Below, one piece after another: positions 1-7,873 of a stretch of DNA of 64,000 nt (position 1 is the stretch's first letter; each line of letters starts with the position of its first letter). The notes under the pieces are model-generated. The model ran no database searches. It saw only the letters and a list, made by a program, of their open reading frames with translations, and had not been told where the DNA came from. The stretch covers positions 496,001-560,000 of the forward strand of contig NZ_CP115667.1 of assembly GCF_027921445.1 (NCBI RefSeq), written 5' to 3'. The translations under genes were made by a program, and so were the position numbers. The stretch comes from Peptoniphilus equinus (lineage in GTDB: Bacteria; Bacillota; Clostridia; Tissierellales; Peptoniphilaceae).

Positions 1-467
1 ATGCCGCGGAGTTGGTTGGAGAGATGGCACGGGAGTTGGGCGTTAAGTCCATGCTTATTTCTGCCGGAGGCAATGTGAAACTGGTAGGCGAGCATCCGAC
101 GAAACCTGCCTATAAAGTGGCCATTCAAAATCCTCTGGACGGCAATGATCAGTCCAACTATTTACGTGTGATTGAAGCCAATGATGTCGCTATTGTCACC
201 AGCGGGGACTATCAACGCTTCTTCGATTATAACGGCCGCCGATACCACCACATTCTCGATCCTGAGACCTTGGAGCCTAAGACGCTGTATAAATCGTTCA
301 GTATTGTCACTAAAGATTCCGGTGAGGCGGACTTTTTATCTACGGCACTCTTTTTAAGTACAATGGATGAGGCTCGTGCCATTGCAGAGGCCAGGGGTCT
401 GGGCATTATATATTACACCGAGGGCGGCGAACTCGGCGAGATGGGATTGGAGCACTATGAGAAATAA
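1..467 (+). CDS. apbE: FAD:protein FMN transferase (ApbE), C-terminal part
   Basis: The gene enters from the left edge, reading in frame from base 3, and about 155 codons remain. ApbE enzymes attach FMN covalently to Thr/Ser of flavoproteins using FAD and Mg2+. The fragment shows the family hallmarks: a small-residue segment SAGGN near its start, then SGDYQRFF followed by HHILDP, which is the FAD/metal-binding core, and a late segment ADFLSTALFLS. The stop overlaps the next gene by 11 nt, so the two are probably cotranscribed. The missing N-terminus, where a lipoprotein signal usually lies, is outside the window. Confidence 0.9.
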   Translation, partial: AAELVGEMARELGVKSMLISAGGNVKLVGEHPTKPAYKVAIQNPLDGNDQSNYLRVIEANDVAIVTSGDYQRFFDYNGRRYHHILDPETLEPKTLYKSFSIVTKDSGEADFLSTALFLSTMDEARAIAEARGLGIIYYTEGGELGEMGLEHYEK

Positions 468-963
468 TGTACGCGGTCTTTTCATTCATTTGCTTATTAC
501 GGCGCTGATTTTCGGATTGTCCTTTATTATTAATCTGAGTCCTGCGGTGGTGAAGCTGCTCTATGGCAATCGGATTTTTTGTGTGGTGGCGGCATTGTTG
601 CCCTTACTTCTCTACTATCTTTTTGGCGGTTGGCTCTCAAAATTTCAGAATCCGAAATTGGATTTCTTTGCCGGCAATATTATTGTGCTCTTAGGTGTGG
701 TATTAGGCCTATTCTCCCTTATCGGATTTACCCGTCCGGAAAATGCTGATGTGGCGGGGACACTGTTTCGACTGCCGATGGATATGTTTTTATTTGCCCA
801 GATCTATTCGCTGAAAGTGCTGGGCTTGCAAGCCGGACATATTGCACTGTTGGGGACGAGTTTTGTGCCGGGGATTATATTCGGCATTCGCATTAAACAG
901 GATCGGGGACGTATCAGCCGTCATCGCAGACGGCGACCGCGCGAGATGAGAGGCCGCCGATGA
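457..963 (+). CDS. Small integral membrane protein, unknown function
   Basis: A 168-aa protein with about four hydrophobic segments (roughly residues 8-28, 36-55, 66-92 and 115-150) and a strongly basic tail of Arg clusters, suggesting a cytoplasmic C-terminus. I chose ATG 457, inside the end of apbE, because it gives a translationally coupled start; an upstream start in the same frame would only add apbE shadow. The stop overlaps the next ATG (ATGA). I do not recognise a family. Its position between ApbE and a secreted or anchored nuclease suggests an envelope role, but that is only context. Confidence 0.7.
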   Translation: MRNNVRGLFIHLLITALIFGLSFIINLSPAVVKLLYGNRIFCVVAALLPLLLYYLFGGWLSKFQNPKLDFFAGNIIVLLGVVLGLFSLIGFTRPENADVAGTLFRLPMDMFLFAQIYSLKVLGLQAGHIALLGTSFVPGIIFGIRIKQDRGRISRHRRRRPREMRGRR

Positions 964-1493
964 AACAGCTGAAAAAGGCAGTTCTTGTCGTGGTGATCTA
1001 CATTGTCTACCTCGGTGTGGGAAGCCTTTTAGATTCAGAGGCTACCTCTACGACGATGACTTCCGCCGTCGTCGAATGGGTCTCAGATGGCGATACCCTT
1101 CGCCTCACAGACGGGTCAAAGGTGCGAATTATCGGCATGAACGCACCGGAGATTAACAGTCACGAAGCTTTCAGCGAGGAAGCGAAAGACTTTGCGATTG
1201 AGACGTTAAAAGACCAAAACGTGTATCTGGAGGCGGACAAGGAGACTGAGGATCAATACGATCGCAAGCTCTATTATGTGTGGCTTGCACCCCAAAAGGA
1301 AGGCGAAGTACCGAATATGGCGGATAATTTCACCTACCTGATGTTGGAACGCGGCCTTGCAAGAGTCTATACCTTTGCCCCCAACGATAAGTACTACGAT
1401 GCGTTTATCTCGGCACAAGACGAGGCCATTCGGGCTAAGCGCGGTATGTGGGCCGTGTCCCATGAGGGGACTACACGAGGTAATGACTTATAG
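960..1493 (+). CDS. Thermonuclease-like (SNase fold) membrane-anchored nuclease
   Basis: A 177-aa protein with an N-terminal hydrophobic anchor (residues 6-23) and a staphylococcal-nuclease domain. Visible motifs are DGDTLRLTDG, then RIIGMNAPE containing the catalytic Arg and Glu, and QYDRKLYYVW carrying the second catalytic Arg. The usual VDTPE Asp is Asn here (MNAPE), a variation seen in some SNase-like proteins. The likely role is extracytoplasmic DNA/RNA hydrolysis for nutrient scavenging. It overlaps the upstream membrane protein gene by 4 nt. Confidence 0.85.
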   Translation: MKQLKKAVLVVVIYIVYLGVGSLLDSEATSTTMTSAVVEWVSDGDTLRLTDGSKVRIIGMNAPEINSHEAFSEEAKDFAIETLKDQNVYLEADKETEDQYDRKLYYVWLAPQKEGEVPNMADNFTYLMLERGLARVYTFAPNDKYYDAFISAQDEAIRAKRGMWAVSHEGTTRGNDL

Positions 1494-1535
1494 TACGACT
1501 ACAACTTATTACATTGATAATAACAGGAGGAACTT

Positions 1536-2042
1536 GTGGCTTATAAATATTCAACCGAGTTGTTGTATGAAGCGGCTGTCGATCAACTTCACAATTTAGG
1601 TGTGACCTTAGATGATATTGCAGAGATTGTTCATCTGCTTCAAGTAGACTATATCCCGGATCTGACTATGGGAGAGTGTCGCGAGAACATCGTTGCCGTG
1701 TTGCAAAAAAGAGAAGTGCTCCATGCCGTCCTAACCGGCCTTGCCATTGATGACTTGGCGGAAAAAGGCATGCTCCCTGAACCGATTCAAAGTATTATTG
1801 CCAGTGATGAATCACTCTATGGTATTGATGAAGTGCTGCCTCTTGGGATTGTCAATCTCTATGGCACCATTGGTCTGACCAACTTTGGCTATTTGGACAA
1901 AAAGAAAGTTGGCATTATAGATCATTTAGATAAGTTAAAACGCTCCAACGTCAACCATGAACACGTGGAGACTTTTGCTGACGATATTGTCGCTGCCATT
2001 GCCGCTGCCGCAGCAGCACGTATTGCACACACGAGATTATAG
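1536..2042 (+). CDS. pgpA: Phosphatidylglycerophosphatase A family protein (YutG type)
   Basis: A 168-aa protein starting at GTG 1536, placed 5 nt after AGGAGG (1525-1530); no nearer ATG is in frame. It matches the PgpA/YutG family: VTLDDIAEIV near the start, KREVLHAVLTGLAIDDLAE in the middle, then LPEPIQSII, DESLYGIDEVLPLGIVN and GTIGLTNFGYLDKKK. Family members dephosphorylate phosphatidylglycerophosphate to phosphatidylglycerol, although Firmicute YutG-type members are soluble and less well defined. An Ala-rich C-terminus precedes the stop. The next gene starts 8 nt downstream, suggesting one transcript. Confidence 0.85.
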   Translation: MAYKYSTELLYEAAVDQLHNLGVTLDDIAEIVHLLQVDYIPDLTMGECRENIVAVLQKREVLHAVLTGLAIDDLAEKGMLPEPIQSIIASDESLYGIDEVLPLGIVNLYGTIGLTNFGYLDKKKVGIIDHLDKLKRSNVNHEHVETFADDIVAAIAAAAAARIAHTRL

Positions 2043-2050
2043 GAGGAGAC

Positions 2051-2332
2051 ATGAAAGTTACAATTTGTATGGGGTCCCGCTGTACCTTACTTGGCGCCAA
2101 TGCCATTTATGATGCCGTGGAGTTGTTACAAGATGATATCTGCGGACCGGAGTCCGACTACTGTTCAGCAGACAATTTGGAAATTGAACTCAGCCAGTGC
2201 TTAAATACTGAGTACTGCAACTCTGAGGATCAAGCTCACCGTGCACCGGTTGTGGTCATCGACGATGAAATTATCTTTAGAGCCACACCGCAAGAGGTCA
2301 GTGCTAAGATTATTGAAAAATTAAGAAGTTGA
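2051..2332 (+). CDS. Thioredoxin-fold [2Fe-2S] ferredoxin-like protein (NuoE-like)
   Basis: A 93-aa protein with four Cys placed like those of the NuoE/HydC thioredoxin-like [2Fe-2S] domain: C6-x4-C11 near the N-terminus, and a late pair C-x5-C in QCLNTEYC, followed by APVVVIDDEIIF. The usual second pair is C-x3-C, so the spacing is slightly off. Further Cys occur in between (ICGPESDYC). It has a strong RBS (AGGAGG, 2041-2046) and lies 7 nt before the [FeFe]-hydrogenase gene. It is therefore most likely an electron-transfer partner of that enzyme. The partner role is inferred from position. Confidence 0.7.
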   Translation: MKVTICMGSRCTLLGANAIYDAVELLQDDICGPESDYCSADNLEIELSQCLNTEYCNSEDQAHRAPVVVIDDEIIFRATPQEVSAKIIEKLRS

Positions 2333-2339
2333 GGAGCCT

Positions 2340-3842
2340 ATGAAAGAAACCTATAAAAGCATAGTGGATATCCGACGTAAAGTGTTTACCGAAATCGCCC
2401 GGATTGCCTATGAAGATTTGGACATCTCGGAATTGGAAGACTCCTCCTATCGTATTGTGCCCGGAGAAGTCGCCAAGTATCGCGAGGATATTTTCAGAGA
2501 ACGGGCCGTGGCTGATGAACGCCTTCGTCTCGCCATGGGGATGGACGTGCGCAGTATCTCGGTGTACAGAAAACTCACTGATGGGTTTGATAAAGTCGAT
2601 ATGGATACCAACGCCTATGAACAGCCGCTGATCAACGTGATTAAATTCGCCTGTGAGGCCTGTCCGACGAAAGCTCACGTCGTGACGGACAACTGTCGAA
2701 AATGCATGGCTCACCCTTGCACTAACGTCTGTCCGGTCAATGCGGTTTCCGTAGGGCGGGATCGGGCGCATATTGATAAAGAGAAATGTATCAACTGCGG
2801 ACGCTGCAAAGAGGCCTGTCCATACCATGCCATTGTCATGTATGATCGTCCATGTGCTGCAGCGTGCGGCGTCGATGCTATCGGATCTGACGAGTATAAC
2901 CGTGCTGAGATCAACCATGACGAATGTGTGGCTTGTGGTCGCTGTATTGCATCCTGTCCTTTTGGCGCTATTGCGGACAAGACGCAAATTTACCAATTGA
3001 TTAAAGCTATTAAATCTAAAAAGCAAGTGTACGCCATTATTGCACCGTCATTTGTCGGTCAGTTCGGGGCAAAGTCCTCACCGGCACAAATTGTCGAAGG
3101 GATTAAACGACTTGGCTTTAAAGATGTGGTGGAAGTCTCTCTGGGCGCAGATGTCACCACAATGAATGAAGCTAAAGAATACCTGCACAGAGTACCGAAT
3201 GACATTGACTATATGGGCACGTCCTGCTGTTTCAGTTGGTCCTTGATGGTGAAGAACAGATTCCCGGAACTCTATGATCAAATTTCCGACTCCGGCTCAC
3301 CGATGCGCTATACTGCCGAATACATACATGAGCGAGACCCTGAAGGGGTGGTGTGTTTTATTGGCCCGTGCACATCGAAGAAGCTGGAAGCTTTAGATAC
3401 TCGTGTGAAGTCCTATGTGGATTTTGTCATCACCTTTGAAGAACTCATGGGTATGTTTGTTGCAAAAGGTATTGAGCCGTCTGAAATTGCTATTGACAGT
3501 TCAGTGGACGATGCTTCGGCGCTGGGCCGCGGGTATCCGATTGCCGGCGGTGTCGCTGATGCGGTGAAAAAAGTGGCTGAGGAATTGGAGCCGGGACGTG
3601 ACATTAAAATTGTCGGAGCCAACACCCTTTCCGAGTGCATCAAGATGGTGAAAATTGCCAAAGCGGGCAAGTATAACGGCTATCTATTGGAGGGTATGGC
3701 TTGTCCGGGCGGTTGTATTGCCGGTGTCGGTACCATGGCATCGGTCAACCGTGTCAAGAAAGACGTGCAAAAGTTTATGAATGACGCGCCGGTACATTCA
3801 CCGCTCAATAATGATAAGCTGAGCACGACGGAATTTAAATAA
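2340..3842 (+). CDS. [FeFe]-hydrogenase with ferredoxin-type clusters
   Basis: A 500-aa hydrogenase. The N-terminal third binds [4Fe-4S] clusters: CRKCMAHPCTNVCP, CINCGRCKEACP, an unusual pair CAAAC, and CVACGRCIASCP (about residues 120-215). The C-terminal H-cluster domain has the three signatures TSCCFSW (L1), GPCTSKKLE (L2) and EGMACPGGCIAG (L3), so all four H-cluster cysteines and the proton-shuttling Cys are kept. Canonical L1 is TSCCPxW, so Pro is replaced by Phe here. The architecture resembles the group B clostridial enzymes. It would couple ferredoxin to H2 formation or uptake in the cytoplasm. No terminator is obvious downstream. Confidence 0.92.
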   Translation: MKETYKSIVDIRRKVFTEIARIAYEDLDISELEDSSYRIVPGEVAKYREDIFRERAVADERLRLAMGMDVRSISVYRKLTDGFDKVDMDTNAYEQPLINVIKFACEACPTKAHVVTDNCRKCMAHPCTNVCPVNAVSVGRDRAHIDKEKCINCGRCKEACPYHAIVMYDRPCAAACGVDAIGSDEYNRAEINHDECVACGRCIASCPFGAIADKTQIYQLIKAIKSKKQVYAIIAPSFVGQFGAKSSPAQIVEGIKRLGFKDVVEVSLGADVTTMNEAKEYLHRVPNDIDYMGTSCCFSWSLMVKNRFPELYDQISDSGSPMRYTAEYIHERDPEGVVCFIGPCTSKKLEALDTRVKSYVDFVITFEELMGMFVAKGIEPSEIAIDSSVDDASALGRGYPIAGGVADAVKKVAEELEPGRDIKIVGANTLSECIKMVKIAKAGKYNGYLLEGMACPGGCIAGVGTMASVNRVKKDVQKFMNDAPVHSPLNNDKLSTTEFK

Positions 3843-4162
3843 GCAGCTCAGTTTTCTGGGAAAGTGCACGTTTATGGCGTGGTTGTTCAGCAGCGCTGCG
3901 GAAATCAAAGATTGCCTCTATCACGGCGGCCGACATAGTTGTGTTATTTTTGAGTGGGCGGTCCAGTGATTTGAAGCCTGCTATACGGTCTGGACGATGA
4001 TACAGCGTACGAAGTAGAGAGATGGTCACGACTGAACGTCGGGCGACAGATGTCAGATCATCTGTCACAGCGGAGCTTCGCAGATAGGCAAGCACTGCTA
4101 AAAGACTGTATTTTTATCCTTAAAAAAATTATGAAAAGGCGACAAAACTCCGCAATAAGCTC
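3843..4162. other. Gene-poor spacer after the hydrogenase
   Basis: No convincing gene is seen on either strand. An 86-codon minus-strand frame exists (3835-4095) but has no ribosome binding site and no recognisable motif. A short inverted repeat (GATGTCAGATCATCTGTCAC, 4048-4067) lies here. The stretch ends at the rplM promoter. Confidence 0.5.
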
Positions 4163-4191
4163 TTGATTTTATGGGCAGGATGGGTTAAAAT
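4163..4191 (+). promoter_or_regulatory. Sigma-A promoter of rplM-rpsI
   Basis: TTGATT (4163-4168), a 17-nt spacer and TAAAAT (4186-4191), about 50 nt before the rplM start. It is a good match to the vegetative consensus. Confidence 0.7.
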
Positions 4192-4200
4192 ATTCAAAGT

Positions 4201-4230
4201 GTTTTAAAAGCCCCGGAAAAATTTTAAAAC
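4201..4230 (+). promoter_or_regulatory. Inverted repeat in the rplM 5' leader
   Basis: Perfect 9-nt arms GTTTTAAAA (4201-4209) and TTTTAAAAC (4222-4230) flank a GC-rich loop. The hairpin ends directly at the AGGAGG of rplM (4231-4236). It is positioned to control ribosome access, as leader autoregulation by L13 would. The regulatory role is inferred. Confidence 0.45.
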
Positions 4231-4242
4231 AGGAGGAAGTCC

Positions 4243-4674
4243 ATGAAGTCATATATGGCAAAGGCAAGTGACATTGAAAGAAAATGGTATGTTATCGATG
4301 CAAAAGATAAGGTACTTGGTCGCTTGGCAACAGAAGTAGCAACCGTTCTAAGAGGAAAGCATAAACCAACTTACACCCCACATGTGGATACTGGGGACTA
4401 TGTCATTGTTATCAACGCAGATAAAATCAAACTAACCGGAAATAAATGGCAACAAAAAATTCACGCATACCACACTGGTTATCCAGGAGGACGTCGTGAA
4501 GTAGCCTACACTGAAATCAGAGACAAACACCCTGAACGCATTGTAGAATACGCTGTAAAAGGTATGCTCCCTAAGTCCAGACTTGGTCGCAAAATGTTCA
4601 CTAAACTGAAGGTTTACGCCGGTGAAACTCATCCTCACGAAGCGCAAAAACCTGAAACTTTGGAACTTAACTAG
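4243..4674 (+). CDS. rplM: 50S ribosomal protein L13
   Basis: A 143-aa protein, typical L13 length, starting MKSYMAK after AGGAGG. Family landmarks are visible: [46 protein letters not shown], then the glycine-rich YHTGYPGG and [15 protein letters not shown]. It binds 23S rRNA early in large-subunit assembly. rpsI follows after 9 nt, the universal L13-S9 pair. Codon choice differs visibly from the neighbours (more AAA, ACA and CCA), as expected of a highly expressed gene. Confidence 0.98.
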   Translation: MKSYMAKASDIERKWYVIDAKDKVLGRLATEVATVLRGKHKPTYTPHVDTGDYVIVINADKIKLTGNKWQQKIHAYHTGYPGGRREVAYTEIRDKHPERIVEYAVKGMLPKSRLGRKMFTKLKVYAGETHPHEAQKPETLELN

Positions 4675-4683
4675 GAGGCAAGA

Positions 4684-5076
4684 ATGGATAGAACTCAATA
4701 CAGAGGAACAGGAAGAAGAAAGACATCCGTAGCTCAAGTTCGTCTTCTACCTGGCAACGGTAATTTCACAATTAACGGAAGAGACATAGAAGATTTCTTC
4801 GATTACGAAACACTACGTATCGTAGCTAAGGCGCCCCTTGAACTCACCGAAACCACTAACGGTTACGATGTTATCGTTCGTGTTAAAGGCGGCGGGTACA
4901 CCGGACAAGCAGGTGCGATTCGTCAAGGTATTGCACGTGCACTTATCGAAGCTGATCCGGAACATCGTCCAATTCTTAAGAAAGCCGGTTTCTTAACTCG
5001 TGACCCTCGTATGAAGGAACGTAAGAAGTACGGTTTGAAGAAAGCAAGACGTGCACCACAATTCTCAAAACGTTAA
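4684..5076 (+). CDS. rpsI: 30S ribosomal protein S9
   Basis: A 130-aa protein, normal for S9. It begins with [13 protein letters not shown] and has [23 protein letters not shown] in the middle. It ends in the basic [14 protein letters not shown] tail, whose final Lys-Arg reaches the ribosomal P site and contacts tRNA. It lies 9 nt behind rplM with its own GGAGG. A rho-independent terminator follows directly. Confidence 0.98.
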   Translation: MDRTQYRGTGRRKTSVAQVRLLPGNGNFTINGRDIEDFFDYETLRIVAKAPLELTETTNGYDVIVRVKGGGYTGQAGAIRQGIARALIEADPEHRPILKKAGFLTRDPRMKERKKYGLKKARRAPQFSKR

Positions 5077-5084
5077 ACACGTTT

Positions 5085-5116
5085 ATCCCTATATCTTTGG
5101 ATATGGGGATTTTTTA
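5085..5116 (+). terminator. Rho-independent terminator of rplM-rpsI
   Basis: An 11-bp stem, ATCCCTATATC against GATATGGGGAT (one G-U pair), with a TTTG loop and a run of six T. Confidence 0.9.
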
Positions 5117-5928
5117 TTTACACTAGTGTATCAGTCAGGGAGAAACTAAAGAAGTTGCCACAGGGCAGGCCTTTTATTTTGACCATTTTCTTATGTATCA
5201 CGATGTTATAAACGAATTATTAAATTTTAAGGTAACAATTAGACAGATAAAATTCTTTAACGATGTTGGATGAAATAGGCAATAGTTATGACGTATCAAG
5301 CCTAATAAGATTTAGACGTAGGAAACTTTAACGTCGCATTAATCGTCTGATATCGAATATTACTTCAATTCCAAAAATACGATGGAAGAACGAGATGTAA
5401 TAATAAAGAGGTTTCATCAATAGTAAACATAATCGCTATCAAAATATCTTTCGTCCTATCCAGAATAGAGGACAATAACGTTTGTAAAACTTAATGTCAT
5501 GGAAAAGTCATTGAAGTTCCTAGTACTCTCCTTTTTCCCAATTATGTCAATCATGATAATGATGGGCAATTCATGGTGCCCTATGTATGTGTAATGCTTA
5601 GCTATCTCATTGCCTTTGAGAAGTTAAACATTAAAAATTTAGTGATGTATGCAATTAGCGATAATATGTACGGCAACAAGTGCAGTTATTTATATCGGAC
5701 CTGCTATAAAATATGCAAGCCGTGGATTTGACCCATGCGAGGTTATTCAAGTACGGATTTCACAGATTATACCGTTTATGCTGAAAATTCAAACATAGTA
5801 GAGCTCGATCATGTTGCTTCATTTACTATAAATAGGAGTATAATGCTTTATTTTATAGGGATACTTATTATGCGACATACGGGCTGAGGTTTAGAGCAGA
5901 AAATATAAAATGTTAATGGAGCACAGTA
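5117..5928 (+). pseudogene. Gene-free AT-rich stretch with a decayed membrane-protein remnant
   Basis: No open gene survives. Around 5500-5780 the plus strand reads like protein broken by frameshifts. One frame gives FMVPYVCVMLSYLIAFEKL then NLVMYAISDNMYG; a shifted frame continues AVIYIGPAIKYASRGFDP and then VIQVRISQIIPFMLKI. Joined, these look like a hydrophobic membrane protein with several stops. I cannot name the family. Nothing else is recognisable. Confidence 0.35.
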
Positions 5929-5957
5929 TTGAAATCGAGGTATCTTTTATATAGAAT
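5929..5957 (+). promoter_or_regulatory. Promoter of the NCS2 permease gene
   Basis: TTGAAA (5929-5934), a 17-nt spacer and TAGAAT (5952-5957), about 80 nt before the chosen start. The leader is too short for a purine riboswitch and none is visible. Confidence 0.6.
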
Positions 5958-6036
5958 TAAATTAGTGCAGTGAATAATTATGCAGAATAATCATCTCTGC
6001 ATCAATACATATCAAAGAAAGAAGGAAGGAAGTATC

Positions 6037-7368
6037 ATGAATGGGGAAAATAGTAATGTAAATAATATCTATAGACTGGATGGTAGAGTTCCGGTTGTAA
6101 AAGCTATTCCATTTGGATTGCAACATGTTTTAGCAATGTTTGTAGCAAACCTTACACCGATTACAATCATTGCGGCGGCAGGAGGACTTTCCCAATCAGA
6201 AATTGCAATTTTGCTTCAAAATGCTATGCTTGTAGCTGGTATTGCAACATTAATTCAGCTATATCCGCTGTGGAAGGTTGGTTCTAAACTTCCTATTGTT
6301 ATGGGAGTAAGTTTTACCTTTGTAACTGTACTTAGTACTGTTGCAGCTAATTATGGTTATCCGACAGTTATGGGTGCTGTATTAGTAGGGGGTATTTTTG
6401 AAGGCACCATTGGTTTATTTGCAAAATATTGGAGAAAAATTATATCTCCCGTTGTTGCTGCATCGGTGGTAACTGCAATTGGATTTTCATTGTTTACAGT
6501 CGGTGCAAGATCGTTTGGTGGTGGTTATACGGAAGATTTTGGTTCGGCTCAGAACCTTATCCTTGGGACTATTACATTAGTTGTTTGTCTTGTATGGAAT
6601 GCATATGCTAAAGGATATTTAAAACAGTTGTCTGTACTTGCAGGTTTAATTGTTGGTTACATTGTTGCTATTGCTATGGGCAAAGTGGATCTATCTGCTA
6701 TTATGGCAGGAGGGTTTGTTGCTCTTCCTAAATTATTACCGTATGCGCCGGAATTTAATATGGGGGCAATTTTCTCAGTGTGTATTATTTTCCTTGTATC
6801 AGCGGCAGAGACAATCGGAGATACAACCGCCATGGTTGCAACGGGATTAAATCGTGATATTGAAGATAAAGAAATTTCGGGGTCTCTGGCATGTGATGGC
6901 TACGCATCGACGATTTCTTCAATATTCGGGTGCCCACCGGTCACATCTTTTTCACAAAATGTTGGCCTTGTGGCCATGACAAAAGTCGTTAACCGGTTCA
7001 CCATTATGACAGGCGCAATGTGCATGATTTTGGCAGGACTTCTTCCGCCAGTAGGGAACTTTTTTGCATCCCTGCCTGAGTCGGTTCTCGGAGGATGTAC
7101 CATTATGATGTTTGGTACCATCCTTACTTCTGGGGTTCAGATGCTGGCAAAAGCGGGTTTTACACAGAGAAATATTACCATTGCTTCATTGTCGTTGTCA
7201 GTAGGCGTCGGATTTACTACAGCGAGTGAAATCGATCTTTGGCATATTTTCCCTGAAGTTATTCAATCTGTATTTTCTGTCAATGTAGTAGCGGTAGTAT
7301 TTGTAGTGGCTATTGTATTAAATTTAATCCTTCCTAAAAACATGGAAGTTGATATTATTGAGGAATAG
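6037..7368 (+). CDS. NCS2 family nucleobase permease (xanthine/uracil type)
   Basis: A 443-aa polytopic protein with about 12-14 membrane segments. I chose ATG 6037 because AAGGAAGG lies just upstream; ATG 5980 in the same frame would add 19 polar residues without an RBS. NCS2 landmarks are visible: PFGLQHVLAMFVANLTP at the start, SAAETIGDT with the helix-8 Glu, and FSQNVGLVAMTKVVNR, which matches the family signature NxGxxxxT. It imports a purine or pyrimidine base with H+ or Na+. The signature loop resembles xanthine/urate members more than UraA, but substrate choice is uncertain. It is monocistronic, with a terminator 6 nt after the stop. Confidence 0.9.
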   Translation: MNGENSNVNNIYRLDGRVPVVKAIPFGLQHVLAMFVANLTPITIIAAAGGLSQSEIAILLQNAMLVAGIATLIQLYPLWKVGSKLPIVMGVSFTFVTVLSTVAANYGYPTVMGAVLVGGIFEGTIGLFAKYWRKIISPVVAASVVTAIGFSLFTVGARSFGGGYTEDFGSAQNLILGTITLVVCLVWNAYAKGYLKQLSVLAGLIVGYIVAIAMGKVDLSAIMAGGFVALPKLLPYAPEFNMGAIFSVCIIFLVSAAETIGDTTAMVATGLNRDIEDKEISGSLACDGYASTISSIFGCPPVTSFSQNVGLVAMTKVVNRFTIMTGAMCMILAGLLPPVGNFFASLPESVLGGCTIMMFGTILTSGVQMLAKAGFTQRNITIASLSLSVGVGFTTASEIDLWHIFPEVIQSVFSVNVVAVVFVVAIVLNLILPKNMEVDIIEE

Positions 7369-7374
7369 TATTTT

Positions 7375-7405
7375 AGCACCTGTCAAATAGGATAGGTGCT
7401 TTTTA
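7375..7405 (+). terminator. Terminator of the permease gene
   Basis: A 7-bp stem AGCACCT/AGGTGCT followed by TTTTT. Confidence 0.85.
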
Positions 7406-7830
7406 ACGTTTGTGCAGTCTTTAAACAAGAGAGGATCTTTAGAGATAGAATCATCTGCGGTAACGTTCTCTACTTCATCGATGCTATCTGAAGGATATCG
7501 TAGCTATTACCTCGGCTTTCATAGCCTGACATGGTAACTTTTATGCTTGTGTTGGAGAATAAAACGACATGCTAAGGCGTAGCGTGGCTTTTATGAGATG
7601 ATGTGTAAAATGACGACAGATATGCTCGCTGAGGGTTTTAACGCTAAAGAAGATGTAACATCCCGTCGGTAGATCTTTCAATGGATGTCAAAAACGTCCC
7701 ATATAATTTTGAATGGAGGCTTTGCCGATGATTTGCGTATTTGGCGAAAAATAGAACCAAGGCATGGGACAGTCCTATCCGTTTGTCTTTATTAGGATGA
7801 GCAGATTTGTTTAGCGGTCCGGGGCAACAT
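7406..7830. other. Gene-free spacer
   Basis: About 425 nt between convergent units. Only short interrupted frames are present and nothing in them is recognisable. It may be the remains of a lost gene. Confidence 0.4.
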
Positions 7831-7866
7831 AAAAGAGCTCCCTTTTCAAAGGGGAGCTCTTTTTTC
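7831..7866. terminator. Strong hairpin, probably bidirectional terminator
   Basis: AAAAGAGCTCCC and GGGGAGCTCTTTTTT form a long GC-rich stem with A and T tracts on the two sides. It ends 8 nt from the stop of the minus-strand PBP gene and would also stop plus-strand read-through. Confidence 0.85.
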
Positions 7867-7873
7867 GTATTGT

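Noticed and set aside
2310-3026. A 238-codon minus-strand frame
   Set aside because: It runs antisense through the Cys-rich part of the hydrogenase gene; no domain or RBS.
3835-4095. 86-codon minus-strand frame after the hydrogenase
   Set aside because: No RBS, no motif, and it overlaps the hydrogenase stop; treated as chance.
5980-6036. Upstream ATG as the permease start
   Set aside because: It would add a polar 19-residue leader without an RBS, whereas ATG 6037 has AAGGAAGG at good spacing.
5958-6036. Purine riboswitch before the nucleobase permease
   Set aside because: The leader from the predicted promoter to the start is under 80 nt and lacks the conserved three-way-junction core.
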